Assembly (NCBI RefSeq): GCF_026017845.1
Contig: NZ_CP100416.1
Span: forward strand, 8,244,628-8,308,627
Direction: 5' to 3'
Origin: Amycolatopsis mediterranei
Lineage (GTDB): Bacteria > Actinomycetota > Actinomycetes > Mycobacteriales > Pseudonocardiaceae
Length of the DNA: 64,000 bases
Positions 25,630 through 34,022 of this stretch are shown piece by piece (position 1 is the first letter of the stretch; every line of letters begins with the position of its first letter). A program made the position numbers and the translations under genes. Below the pieces are notes generated by a model. The model made no database searches. It saw nothing but the letters and a program-made list of their open reading frames with translations, and was not told the origin of the DNA.

Positions 25630-26388
25630 ATGTCCGATGGTCCGTCGAGCATGGTCGACCGGGTGGTCCTGATCCTGGGGGTCTTCGAGCGGTCCGGCGG
25701 GCGGCTGACCCTGGGACAGATCAGCTCGCGCAGCGGCCTGCCCCGCACCTCCGTGCACCGGATCCTGCAGCAGTTGGTCAGCGCCCGCTGGCTCCAGCGC
25801 AGCGACAACGAGTACACCCTCGGGCTCCGCATGTTCGAGATCGGCAGCCTGGTCGTGCGCCGCACGCGGATCAGCGACGTCGCCCGGCCCTTCATGCAGG
25901 AGCTGTGCGCGACCACCGGTCAGGTCGTTCACCTCGCGCTGCTGGACGAGCGGGATGTCGTCTACCTGGAGAAGATCGGCGGGGCGTTCGCCAGCACCCT
26001 GCCGTCGCGGGTGGGCGGGCGCCTTCCCGCGCACTGCACCGGGGTGGGCAAGGTTCTCCTCGCCTACTCCCCCCGGGCCGTCGTCGACCGGTACCTCGAA
26101 GGGGGCCTGTGCCCGCGGACGCGCACGAGCATCGGCTCGGCCGACGCACTCGAGGCCGCGATGGTCCGGATCCGCAACTGCGGCTATTCGACCGAGAGCG
26201 GCGAGGCTTCACCCGGAGTAGCGTGCGTCGCCGCGCCGATCCTCGAGTTCGACTCCGCCGTCGCGGCGATCTCGGTGTGCGGTCCGCAGGAACGCATCCG
26301 CGTCGACGAGCTCAAGTACCGCGTCATGTGGACCGCCGCGGAGATCTCGCGGCGCCTCACCGCGACGGCCCACCCCCTGCCCGCGTGA
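25630..26388 (+). CDS. IclR-family transcriptional regulator
   Basis: Regulator of 252 aa with an N-terminal winged helix (LTLGQISSRSGLPRTSVHRILQ-type segment, about residues 27-50) and a C-terminal IclR effector domain (HLALLDERDVVYLEKIGG; LPAHCTGVGKVLLAYSP). The ribosome site GAGGAGG precedes the ATG by 6 nt. It is the first gene of the ring-cleavage operon and divergent from the KstD-like gene, so local control by an aromatic or ring-cleavage intermediate is likely. Confidence 0.92.
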   Translation: MSDGPSSMVDRVVLILGVFERSGGRLTLGQISSRSGLPRTSVHRILQQLVSARWLQRSDNEYTLGLRMFEIGSLVVRRTRISDVARPFMQELCATTGQVVHLALLDERDVVYLEKIGGAFASTLPSRVGGRLPAHCTGVGKVLLAYSPRAVVDRYLEGGLCPRTRTSIGSADALEAAMVRIRNCGYSTESGEASPGVACVAAPILEFDSAVAAISVCGPQERIRVDELKYRVMWTAAEISRRLTATAHPLPA

Positions 26389-26473
26389 TCACCGTCCCGC
26401 TCAGCGGACGCGCCGCGTCCGGTCGCCCACCCGAACAGCGACGATGCCCGAAAGCCAGGAAAGGAAGCACCAC

Positions 26474-27469
26474 ATGACTCAGCCGGACTACGACCCGGGA
26501 CCGCAGATCGCGTACGCCGGCAGCATCGGCCTCGGCACCCCGGATCTCGAGAAGTCGCTCTGGTTCTTCCGCGACCTGCTCGGCATGGAGGTCGTCGAAC
26601 AGGTCGACGGTGTCGCCTACCTGCGCGGGTACCAGGAACACGTCCACCACTCCCTCGTCCTGACCCAGCAGGAGGAGGCCGTGGTGAACTCCTACGGCTT
26701 CCGCGTCAAGCGCAAGCAGGACGTCGAACTGTTCCACAAGCAGTTCGAAAACCAGGGACTGCGAACGGTCGACGCCACCGGTCGTGAGCGCGGCCGGGGT
26801 GAGGCGCTCCGCTTCCTCGTGCCGGGCAGTGAGCACCCCTTCGAGTTCTACTACGACATCGAGCGGCCGATCGCCGAGGAGTCCCTTCGCTCGAAGAACC
26901 TCAGCAACAGCTCGCGCCGCCGCGGGCTCGGCGTGCGCCGGCTCGACCATATCAACCTGCAGACCAGCGCCGCCACGGTCAACCAGGCCGAAGGGTGGTT
27001 GCGCGAGGAACTGGGGTTCAAGCGCCGCGAGTTCGCGCGGATCCCGCAGGCGCCGGACGTCATCATGGCGTCCTGGCTGTCGGTGACGTCGCAGGTGCAC
27101 GACATCGCCATCGGCGTAGCTGCCGAGGACCGGCCCGGCCAGTTCCACCACGTGGCGTTCAACGTCGAGAACTTCCACGACATCCTCACCGCGGCGGACC
27201 AGATCCGCGACCTCGACATCGCCTACGGCGCCGGCCCGGGCAAGCACGGCATCGGCCAGGCGATGTACCTCTACATCCACGACCCCGGCTCCGGACACCG
27301 GATCGAGCTCTACTCCGGTGGCTACCACATCTACGACCCCGACTGGGACGCGCTCGAGTGGAAGCTGCCCGAGCTGCAGCTGGGGCAGACGTGGTACGGC
27401 GACGTCCTCGACGTCGGCCCGGGCGGCTCGTTCCTGTCCACGACGCCGTCGGCGGGTCTGGTGCCATGA
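26474..27469 (+). CDS. Type I extradiol (catechol 2,3-) dioxygenase
   Basis: Two-domain VOC dioxygenase of 331 aa that cleaves a catechol next to its two hydroxyls (meta cleavage). The three metal ligands are visible at about H159 (RRLDHINLQ), H226 (QFHHVAFN) and E278 (HRIELYSGG), and the proximal GHGIGQAMYLYIHDPGS-like active-site strand is intact. The N-terminal domain (GTPDLEKSLWFFRDLLGMEV) is the degenerate repeat. The ATG at 26474 follows AAAGGAAG. It is followed with a 4-nt overlap by a C-C hydrolase, the classic order of a meta-cleavage pathway. It is functionally equivalent to HsaC or BphC, but closer in look to DmpB-like catechol dioxygenases. Confidence 0.92.
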   Translation: MTQPDYDPGPQIAYAGSIGLGTPDLEKSLWFFRDLLGMEVVEQVDGVAYLRGYQEHVHHSLVLTQQEEAVVNSYGFRVKRKQDVELFHKQFENQGLRTVDATGRERGRGEALRFLVPGSEHPFEFYYDIERPIAEESLRSKNLSNSSRRRGLGVRRLDHINLQTSAATVNQAEGWLREELGFKRREFARIPQAPDVIMASWLSVTSQVHDIAIGVAAEDRPGQFHHVAFNVENFHDILTAADQIRDLDIAYGAGPGKHGIGQAMYLYIHDPGSGHRIELYSGGYHIYDPDWDALEWKLPELQLGQTWYGDVLDVGPGGSFLSTTPSAGLVP

Positions 27470-28350
27470 CCTCGACGCCGGTGACGAGGAACGTCGACGG
27501 GCTCACGTTCGCCTACCACGAGGCGGGCGAGGGCGAGCCGCTGCTCATGCTCCACGGTTCGGGGCCAGGTGTCAGCGCCTGGTCGAACTTCCGGGACAAC
27601 CTGCCGGTGTTCGCCGAGCGGTTCCGGACGATCATGCCCGACCTGCCGGGTTTCGGCGGGACGGACCTGCCCGAGCTCGACGAGGTCTATCCCCGGGCCG
27701 CGGCCAAGTGGATCGCCCGGCTGATGGACGAGCTGGGCATCGAGTCGGCGGTGTTCGTCGGCAACTCCATGGGCGGCGCGGTCGCCGCGGAACTCGCCGT
27801 GCTGGCGCCGGACCGCGTGCGGCGGATGGCCCTGATGGGGTCCGGCGGGCTGTCCGTCGGGATCTTCCAGGCGGAGCCGAGCGAGGGCTTCAAGCGGCTC
27901 TTCGAGTTCCTCGAAGAGCCCACCCGGGAGCGGATGATCGGGTGGGTCAAGACGATGGTCTTCGATCCGCGGCGGATCACCGATGCCCTCGTCGACGAAC
28001 GCATGAGCAACGCCACGGCAGAGGGCGTGCTCGAGAAGACGAAGGCGATCTTCGCGTCCATGTTCGACCCCCGCCGTCAGGCGCAGTACACGCCACTGTG
28101 GACCAAAGCGGCGAGCGTCACCACACCGACCCTGCTGCTCTGGGGCCGGGACGATCGGATGCTCCCCTATGACCAGGCCCATTTCGCGAACCGGTGGCTG
28201 CCCGACGTCGAGCTGCACACGTTCTCGCGCTGCGGGCACTGGATCCAGATCGAGCGCAAGTCCGACTTCGAGCGGGTCGTGATCGAGTTCCTCACTCGCA
28301 AGGCGTCCGATCTCACCGAGGAAACCGGAGGTACGCGTCATGGCTCATGA
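27466..28350 (+). CDS. Alpha/beta hydrolase, meta-cleavage product (C-C bond) hydrolase
   Basis: Hydrolase of 294 aa of the MhpC/BphD/HsaD group, which splits the vinylogous 1,5-diketone formed by extradiol cleavage. The oxyanion-hole segment MLHGSGPGVSAWSNF, the nucleophile elbow VGNSMGGAVA (S101), the acid in LLWGRDDRMLP and the His in SRCGHWIQIE are all present. Its ATG overlaps the dioxygenase stop by 4 nt and the next gene by 11 nt. Confidence 0.93.
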   Translation: MTSTPVTRNVDGLTFAYHEAGEGEPLLMLHGSGPGVSAWSNFRDNLPVFAERFRTIMPDLPGFGGTDLPELDEVYPRAAAKWIARLMDELGIESAVFVGNSMGGAVAAELAVLAPDRVRRMALMGSGGLSVGIFQAEPSEGFKRLFEFLEEPTRERMIGWVKTMVFDPRRITDALVDERMSNATAEGVLEKTKAIFASMFDPRRQAQYTPLWTKAASVTTPTLLLWGRDDRMLPYDQAHFANRWLPDVELHTFSRCGHWIQIERKSDFERVVIEFLTRKASDLTEETGGTRHGS

Positions 28351-29521
28351 AGTGGTCGACCGCATCGAGGAAATCGGGCCCAAGCTGGCGGCGCTGGCCG
28401 ACGAGAACGAGAGCTTGGGCAAGCTGAGCGACGAAACCGTCGCCCTGCTCCGCTCGGCCGGCGTGGTGCGGTTGCTGCAGCCCACGAAGTTCGGCGGCCA
28501 CGCCGCGCATCCCCGCGACTTCGCCGAAGCGGTGATGGCCGTCGCCCGGCACGACGGCGCGGCGGGCTGGGTCTGCGGCGTCGTCGGCGTCCACCCGTGG
28601 GAGGCCGCGCAACTGGACCCGCGGATCGCGCAGGAGGTCTGGGGTGAGAACCCGGACACCTGGATCGCGTCGCCCTACATGCCGAACGGGATCGCCGAAC
28701 CGGTCGACGGCGGGTACGTCCTCAATGGACGCTGGCCGTTCTCCTCGGGCGCCGACCACTGCGAGTGGGACTTCCTCGGCGCGCTGGTCGGCGACGGCAA
28801 GGGAAAGCCCGCGACACCGCCGGCCGTACTGCACGTGATCCTCCCGCGGTCCGACTACGAGATCATCGACGGCACCTGGGACGTGATCGGCCTTTCGGGC
28901 ACCGGCAGCAAGGACGTCGTCGTCAAAGACGCGTTCGTCCCCGAGCACCGCACGATCAACCAGGGAGACGTCCAGGAAGGGCAGGCCGCGGCGCGCCACG
29001 GCGTCACCGACACGCTGTACAAGCTGCCTTTCGCTGCGATGTTCCCGCTCGGGATCACGGCGGCCGTCATCGGCATCTGCGAGGGCGCCTTGGCCGCCCA
29101 CATCGGCCAGCAACGCGACCGGGTCGCTGTCACCGGCGTCCAGGTCCGCGACGATCCATACGTGCTCTATGCGACTGGGGAGGCGTCGGCCGAGATCGAG
29201 GCCGCCCGGATCCAGCTGATCGACGGCATCAGCCGGCTTTACGACAAGCTCGACGCCGGGCAGCCGGTGACCATCGAGGACCGGTCGAACGTCCGGCGCA
29301 ACCAAGTCCGCTGCGCGTGGCGCGCCGTCTCGGCCCTGGACGAGATCTTCGCCCGGTCCGGCGGGAACGTGATCCGGCGCAACAACCCGCTGCAGCGGTA
29401 CTGGCGGGACGCGCACGTCGGGCTCCAGCACATGATCCACGTGCCCGGCGTGGCCTACCACGCGAACGCCCTGGCCCAGATGGGGCTCGAGCTGCCGCCG
29501 CAGATGCGCATCCTGATCTGA
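28340..29521 (+). CDS. HsaA-like flavin-dependent aromatic monooxygenase (oxygenase component)
   Basis: Acyl-CoA-dehydrogenase-fold hydroxylase of 393 aa that uses reduced flavin from a partner reductase to ortho-hydroxylate a phenol to a catechol. It matches the HsaA pattern with LLQPTKFGGHAAHPRDF, GWVCGVVGVHPWEAA, NGRWPFSSGADHCEWDFLG, GLSGTGSKDVVVKDAFVP and a C-terminal RYWRDAHVGLQHM. HsaA of Mycobacterium tuberculosis is the best-known relative. It is placed between the C-C hydrolase and the flavin reductase. It supplies the catechol for the dioxygenase. Confidence 0.92.
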   Translation: MAHEVVDRIEEIGPKLAALADENESLGKLSDETVALLRSAGVVRLLQPTKFGGHAAHPRDFAEAVMAVARHDGAAGWVCGVVGVHPWEAAQLDPRIAQEVWGENPDTWIASPYMPNGIAEPVDGGYVLNGRWPFSSGADHCEWDFLGALVGDGKGKPATPPAVLHVILPRSDYEIIDGTWDVIGLSGTGSKDVVVKDAFVPEHRTINQGDVQEGQAAARHGVTDTLYKLPFAAMFPLGITAAVIGICEGALAAHIGQQRDRVAVTGVQVRDDPYVLYATGEASAEIEAARIQLIDGISRLYDKLDAGQPVTIEDRSNVRRNQVRCAWRAVSALDEIFARSGGNVIRRNNPLQRYWRDAHVGLQHMIHVPGVAYHANALAQMGLELPPQMRILI

Positions 29522-29534
29522 AGGGGAACACCGG

Positions 29535-30053
29535 ATGAGCCCTCTGGACGGACGGCACTTCCGCGACGTGCTGGGAAACCTGCCGACGGGCGTGGTCGCC
29601 GTGACCGCGGTGGGGCCGGACCGGCAGCCGGCGGGGATGGTCGTCGGCACGTTCACCTCGGTCTCGCTCGACCCGCCGCTGGTGTCGTTCCTGGCCGGTC
29701 GCGCTTCGAAGACCTTCGCGAAGATCCGGGCCGCCGGCCGCTACTGCGCCAACGTGCTGGCGGCCGACCAGGAACACCTCTGCCGTCGGCTGGCGGTGAG
29801 CGGGCCCGGCAAGTTCGACGGCGTGGTCTGGACATCGTCCCCGCTGGGCAATCCCGTGCTCGACGGGATCGTCGCGTGGGTCGACTGCGAGCTCGAGAAA
29901 GTGGTGGAGCTCGGCGACCACTTCCTCGCGGTGGGCCGGGTCCGCGACCTGCGCGTCGAGTCGCCGAAGACGCCGCTGCTGTTCTTCCGGGGCGGGTACG
30001 GCGACTACTTCTCCACCACATCGCTCGTGCTGGACCGGCTCGTCGGCTGGTAG
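29535..30053 (+). CDS. HsaB-like flavin reductase component
   Basis: Flavin reductase-like domain protein of 172 aa. The segments NLPTGVVAVTA, GTFTSVSLDPPLVSFLAGRASKT, YCANVLAADQEHLCRRLA and ELGDHFLAVGRVRDLRV are typical of FMN/FAD reductases that supply two-component monooxygenases. It directly follows the HsaA-like oxygenase (13-nt gap, AGGGGAAC ribosome site), so the two form a pair. Confidence 0.93.
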   Translation: MSPLDGRHFRDVLGNLPTGVVAVTAVGPDRQPAGMVVGTFTSVSLDPPLVSFLAGRASKTFAKIRAAGRYCANVLAADQEHLCRRLAVSGPGKFDGVVWTSSPLGNPVLDGIVAWVDCELEKVVELGDHFLAVGRVRDLRVESPKTPLLFFRGGYGDYFSTTSLVLDRLVGW

Positions 30054-30079
30054 GCACAGTCACCTGAGAGGAGACCCGG

Positions 30080-30937
30080 ATGGGACGGGTACAGGACAAG
30101 GTCGTCTTCATCACCGGAGCCGCCCGGGGGCAGGGGCGCGCCCACGCGCTGCGGCTCGCCGAGGAAGGCGCGGACATCATCGCGGTCGACATCTGCGCGC
30201 AGATCGACAGCGTCCGCTACCCGATGGCGAGCCAGGACGACCTTGAGGAAACCGCGCGCCAGGTGGATAAGCTGGACCGGCGGATCGTAACGCTGACGGC
30301 GGACGTCCGCGATCCGGCCGCCCTCCAGGCCGCGGTCGCGGCCGGGGTGGCGGAGCTGGGCCGGCTCGACGCCGTGGTCGCCCAGGCCGGGATCGCGCCG
30401 ATCGGCCGGCCCGAACCGCAGGCGTTCCTCGACGCGGTCACCGTCGACTTCAACGGGGTCGTGAACGCGGTCGAAGCGGCGCTGCCGTACCTGCCCGACG
30501 GGAGCTCGGTCGTCGCGACCGGCTCGACGGCCGCGCTGATGCCGTCCACCCACAACGGCACGCCGGACTCAGGGAAGCTCGGCTACTCGTTCGCCAAGCG
30601 CTCGGTGGCAGCGTTCGTGAACGACCTGGCGATCGTGCTCGCCCCGCGCCGGATCCGGGCGAACGCCGTGCATCCGACGAACACCAACACCCCCATGCTG
30701 AACAGCGACCCGATGTACCGGGAGTTCCGCCCGGACCTGGACAACCCGACCCGCGAGGACGCCCTGCCCGCGTTCCACGTCATGACCGCGATGGGCTTGC
30801 CGTACGTCGAACCGCGGGACATCGCCGATGCGGTGCTGTTCCTGGTGTCCGACGAATCCCGTTACATCACGGGGGTCCAGCTGCGCGTCGACGCCGGCGC
30901 GATCGTCAACCGGCGGATGCAGCAGCCGCAGTTCTGA
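30080..30937 (+). CDS. SDR, mycofactocin-coupled type
   Basis: SDR of 285 aa with the same subfamily marks as the gene at 19010: TGAARGQGRAHALRLAEEGA, an insertion reading YPMASQDDLEETARQV, and C-terminal ITGVQLRVDAGAIV. The catalytic Tyr-x-x-x-Lys is in YSFAKRSV. It closes the meta-cleavage operon and may oxidise a ring or side-chain alcohol with electrons going to mycofactocin. The ribosome site GAGAGGAG precedes the ATG. Confidence 0.88.
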   Translation: MGRVQDKVVFITGAARGQGRAHALRLAEEGADIIAVDICAQIDSVRYPMASQDDLEETARQVDKLDRRIVTLTADVRDPAALQAAVAAGVAELGRLDAVVAQAGIAPIGRPEPQAFLDAVTVDFNGVVNAVEAALPYLPDGSSVVATGSTAALMPSTHNGTPDSGKLGYSFAKRSVAAFVNDLAIVLAPRRIRANAVHPTNTNTPMLNSDPMYREFRPDLDNPTREDALPAFHVMTAMGLPYVEPRDIADAVLFLVSDESRYITGVQLRVDAGAIVNRRMQQPQF

Positions 30938-30995
30938 CCGGCACCACGACGAGGCCGGTGGTCTCGCTCGCGAGTCGGCAGGGAAACACCCGACG

Positions 30996-31028
30996 TGGCT
31001 TTGGGTGCGCCCAACGCACCCAAAGCCA
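30996..31028. terminator. 14-bp perfect hairpin, bidirectional terminator
   Basis: TGGCTTTGGGTGCG (30996-31009) pairs perfectly with CGCACCCAAAGCCA (31015-31028) across a 5-nt loop. It lies between the end of the SDR gene and the converging flavin-binding protein gene. The 208-nt gap holds no open frame of interest. Confidence 0.75.
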
Positions 31029-31145
31029 ACCTTGCGCTACAGGTGCAAGCGGAGGGAGGCCGGACGTTTCCGACCTACGCCTCCGGCTCGGGCAGGTTCA
31101 CACCTTGACCTTGAACTCGACCGGAGTGTCTCGACGCGAGTTCGT

Positions 31146-31571
31146 TCACCAGCACTCACTTTCCACCACCAGCGCCGATCCCGGCCGAGCATCGTAGTAG
31201 CGCAACCAGTGCGGGACAACCCTGACGATCGAGAACTCATCAGCGAGTGCTCGTGCTCCCGGGAACTGCGAAAGGTAGATCTCCCCGTATCTGTCACGCT
31301 CGGCGCCCGACACGACGTCTGCAGCTCCCTCGACCTGTACGGACACTCCGCTGTCCCATCCGACCACCAGCGCAATGCGAGGGTGAGCGCGGATGTTGCG
31401 CACCTTTCGTGTTTCGGTCAACGAATCGAAGATCACCTCGGCCTCATCGGTGACAGCGAGGCCCACCAGCGCGGCCTCCGGGTTCCCCCTGACGTCGACC
31501 GTGGCGACGACGCCCTGCCCTGCCGCCCTTACGAACGCGACGAACTGAGCACGCGTCATCGGGTCTGTCAC
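31146..31571 (-). CDS. Pyridoxamine-5'-phosphate-oxidase-like (split-barrel) flavin/F420-binding protein
   Basis: A 141-aa split-barrel protein. The opening MTRAQFVAFVRAAGQGVVATVD is followed by PEAALVGLAVTDEAEVIFDSL and RIALVVGWDSGVSVQVEGAADV, the pattern of the PNPOx/F420-dependent reductase superfamily. The ligand (FMN, F420 or heme) cannot be assigned. The GTG at 31571 is supported by GGAGG 6 nt upstream. It appears monocistronic and unrelated to its neighbours. Confidence 0.78.
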   Translation of the reverse strand: MTDPMTRAQFVAFVRAAGQGVVATVDVRGNPEAALVGLAVTDEAEVIFDSLTETRKVRNIRAHPRIALVVGWDSGVSVQVEGAADVVSGAERDRYGEIYLSQFPGARALADEFSIVRVVPHWLRYYDARPGSALVVESECW

Positions 31572-31704
31572 TTCTTGCCTCCAGACGTTGGACCGTCGGC
31601 GGAATTCGACCGGATCCGGCGACCTAGGTCCTGTTCGACGAGCACGACCACGACCCGCCGGCACACCATGATCATCCCAAGGAGACGACCTGACCATTTT
31701 GCCT

Positions 31705-32850
31705 TCAGCGCAGCAGTTCGACGATGGTGGCGTTCGCGGTGCCGCCGCCTTCGCACATGGTCTGCAGCCCGTACCGCAGGTCGCGGCGCCGCATCTGCGC
31801 GAGCAGGCGGGTCATCAGGATCGCGCCCGAGCCGCCCAGGGGGTGGCCGACCGCGATCGCCCCGCCCAGCGGGTTGAGCCGCTCGGAGTCGGCGCCCGTC
31901 TCGGCCAGCCAGGCCAACGGGACCGGCGCGAACGCTTCGTTGACCTCGAACACGCCGATGTCCTCAATGGACAGTCCGCTGCGGCGGAGTACCTTCTCCG
32001 TCGCCGGGATCGGGCCGGTGAGCATGGTGATCGGGTCCGCGCCGCTGACCGCTCCGGCGTGGTAGCGCGCGATCGGCGTCAGGCCCAGCTCGCGGGCGCG
32101 GTCCGTGGTCGTGATGAGGAGCGCGGCCGCGCCGTCGGAGATCTGGGAGGCGTTCCCGGCGTGGATCACGCCGTCCGGCTTGAACGAAGGCTTGAGACCG
32201 GCCAAAGTCTTCGCCGACGTTCCGCGCCGCAGCCCTTCGTCCACGGTGAGCTTCGTGCCGTCGACCTCGACCGGCACGACGTGGTCGTCGAACACGCCGT
32301 CGTCGATCGCCGCCGCGGCCTTGGCGTGCGAACCGGCGGCGAAGTCGTCGAGCTGCCGCCGGTCGAAGCCCCACCGTTCGGCGATCAGCTCGGCGCCGAT
32401 GCCCTGGTTGAATTCGAACCCGTCGTACCGCGCCAGCACACCGGGCCCGTAGGGCATGCCGGTGGTCCGGTGCGAGCCGAGCGGGACCCGGCTCATCGTC
32501 TCCACCCCGCCGGCGACCACGAGGTCGTACTGCCCCGCCATGACCGCGTGCGCCGCGGAGTCCACCGCCTGCTGGCTCGACCCGCACGCCCGGTTGATCG
32601 TCACCCCGGGCACGTGCTCCGGCCACCCGGCCGCGAGCACGGCGAACCGGCCGATGTTGCTCGACTGGTCACCGATCTGGGTCACGCACCCCCAGACCAC
32701 GTCGTCCACCGTGGCGGGATCGACCCCGGTGCGCTCCACCAGCGCGGTGAGCACCCGGGCCGACAGGTCGGCCGCGTGAATCCCGGCCAGCGAGCCGTTG
32801 CGCTTGCCGATCGGCGTGCGCACGGCGTCGACGATGACGGCGTCCCTCAT
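31705..32850 (-). CDS. Thiolase (acetyl-CoA C-acetyltransferase family)
   Basis: Degradative thiolase of 381 aa. The nucleophilic Cys is in INRACGSSQQAVDSAAH, the catalytic His in AIAVGHPLGGSGA, and the second Cys in TMCEGGGTANATI, so the active site is complete. It cleaves a 3-ketoacyl-CoA to release acetyl- or propionyl-CoA. Its ATG at 32850 overlaps the stop of the CaiB gene, forming a two-gene operon. Confidence 0.92.
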   Translation of the reverse strand: MRDAVIVDAVRTPIGKRNGSLAGIHAADLSARVLTALVERTGVDPATVDDVVWGCVTQIGDQSSNIGRFAVLAAGWPEHVPGVTINRACGSSQQAVDSAAHAVMAGQYDLVVAGGVETMSRVPLGSHRTTGMPYGPGVLARYDGFEFNQGIGAELIAERWGFDRRQLDDFAAGSHAKAAAAIDDGVFDDHVVPVEVDGTKLTVDEGLRRGTSAKTLAGLKPSFKPDGVIHAGNASQISDGAAALLITTTDRARELGLTPIARYHAGAVSGADPITMLTGPIPATEKVLRRSGLSIEDIGVFEVNEAFAPVPLAWLAETGADSERLNPLGGAIAVGHPLGGSGAILMTRLLAQMRRRDLRYGLQTMCEGGGTANATIVELLR

Positions 32851-33965
32851 GGAATGATCCTTTCGTCGATGCCCCAGTCGGTCAGCACGGCACGGGTGTC
32901 GGCACCCACCGCCGGCGCGGCGGCGCCGGGAGCCGACGGCGTCTGCGAAAACCGCGGCGCCGCAGCCGGCTGGAGCACGCCGTCCCGGACCACCACGCTC
33001 CCGCGGGCGGCCAGGTGCGGGTGACCGGCCGCCTCAGCGAGGCTCAGGACCGGCGCAACGCAGCCGTCCGTTCCCTCGAACAGCGTCGCCCATTCGTCCC
33101 GCGTACGCTCGGCGAACCGCTTCTCCAGCAGCCGCCGCAGTTCTGGCCACCGGGACCGGTCGTGCTGCCTGTCCGGGTCCACGTCGAGCTCCAGGAGCTC
33201 GACGAGCCGCCGGTAGAACTTCGGTTCCAGCGCGCCGACCGCCACATGCCGGCCGTCCTTGGTTTCGTAGACGGCGTAGAACGGCCAGCCACCGTCCAGC
33301 TGGTTCACCCCGCGCTCGTCGGTCCAGGCGCCGCGGGCGAGCTTGGCGAACGTGCTGGCGAGCAGGTGCGCGGTTCCGTCGACGATCGCCGCGTCGACGA
33401 CTTGCCCGCGGCCGCTCAGTTCCGCGGCGCGCAACGCCGCGAGCACGCCGATGACGAGGTAGCAGCCGCCGCCCCCGAAGTCGCCGACGAGGTTGAGCGG
33501 GATCTGCGGCGGGCCGCCCGCGGCACCCACCGCGCCCAGCGCCCCGGTGAGCGCGATGTAGGTGAGGTCGTGCCCGGCCGTGGCGGCGAGGGGTCCGTCC
33601 TGGCCCCAGCCGGTCATCCGGCCGTAGACCAGCCGGGGATTGCGCGCCAGGCACTCGCCGGGCCCGATACCCAGGCGTTCTGCGACACCGGGCCGGAATC
33701 CTTCGAGCAGGACGTCGGCGCGGCCGGCCAGCCCGAGCAGCGCGGCGACACCGTCCGGCTGTTTCAGGTCGAGCACCACCGATCGCTTGCCCCGGTTGAG
33801 CACATCCGCCGGACCGCCCCGGCCCGCCTCTCCGGTCGCCGCGGGCCGATCCACGCGGACGACCTCGGCGCCGAGGTCGGCGAGGAGCATTCCGGCGAAC
33901 GGGCCCGGGCCGATGCCGCCGAGCTCGACCACCCGGCACCCCGCCAGCGGTCCCGCAGCCATCAT
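32847..33965 (-). CDS. CaiB/BaiF family CoA-transferase / alpha-methylacyl-CoA racemase-like
   Basis: Class III CoA-transferase-fold protein of 372 aa. CRVVELGGIGPGPFAGMLLADLGAEVVRVDRP is the N-terminal Rossmann signature, and the nucleophilic Asp lies in NLVGDFGGGGCYL. The R-x-D-x9-G-N-G-like RGKRSVVLDLKQPDG is also typical; the family includes alpha-methylacyl-CoA racemase, which fits a branched side chain. The ATG at 33965 (AGGAG ribosome site) is preferred over an upstream in-frame start. Confidence 0.88.
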   Translation of the reverse strand: MMAAGPLAGCRVVELGGIGPGPFAGMLLADLGAEVVRVDRPAATGEAGRGGPADVLNRGKRSVVLDLKQPDGVAALLGLAGRADVLLEGFRPGVAERLGIGPGECLARNPRLVYGRMTGWGQDGPLAATAGHDLTYIALTGALGAVGAAGGPPQIPLNLVGDFGGGGCYLVIGVLAALRAAELSGRGQVVDAAIVDGTAHLLASTFAKLARGAWTDERGVNQLDGGWPFYAVYETKDGRHVAVGALEPKFYRRLVELLELDVDPDRQHDRSRWPELRRLLEKRFAERTRDEWATLFEGTDGCVAPVLSLAEAAGHPHLAARGSVVVRDGVLQPAAAPRFSQTPSAPGAAAPAVGADTRAVLTDWGIDERIIP

Positions 33966-33999
33966 CGATCTCCTGAACTCAAGGGAACCTCGCAACTAT

Positions 34000-34014
34000 A
34001 GAGTATCCTCTTTA
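34000..34014 (-). promoter_or_regulatory. GGATACTCT promoter motif of the CaiB-thiolase operon
   Basis: On the minus strand this reads TAAAGAGGATACTCT, with GATACT as possible -10, 35 nt upstream of the CaiB start. It shares AGTATCCTCTTT with the complement of the site at 1015. It lies directly beyond the truncated crotonase end. Confidence 0.5.
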
Positions 34015-34022
34015 TTATCGGA

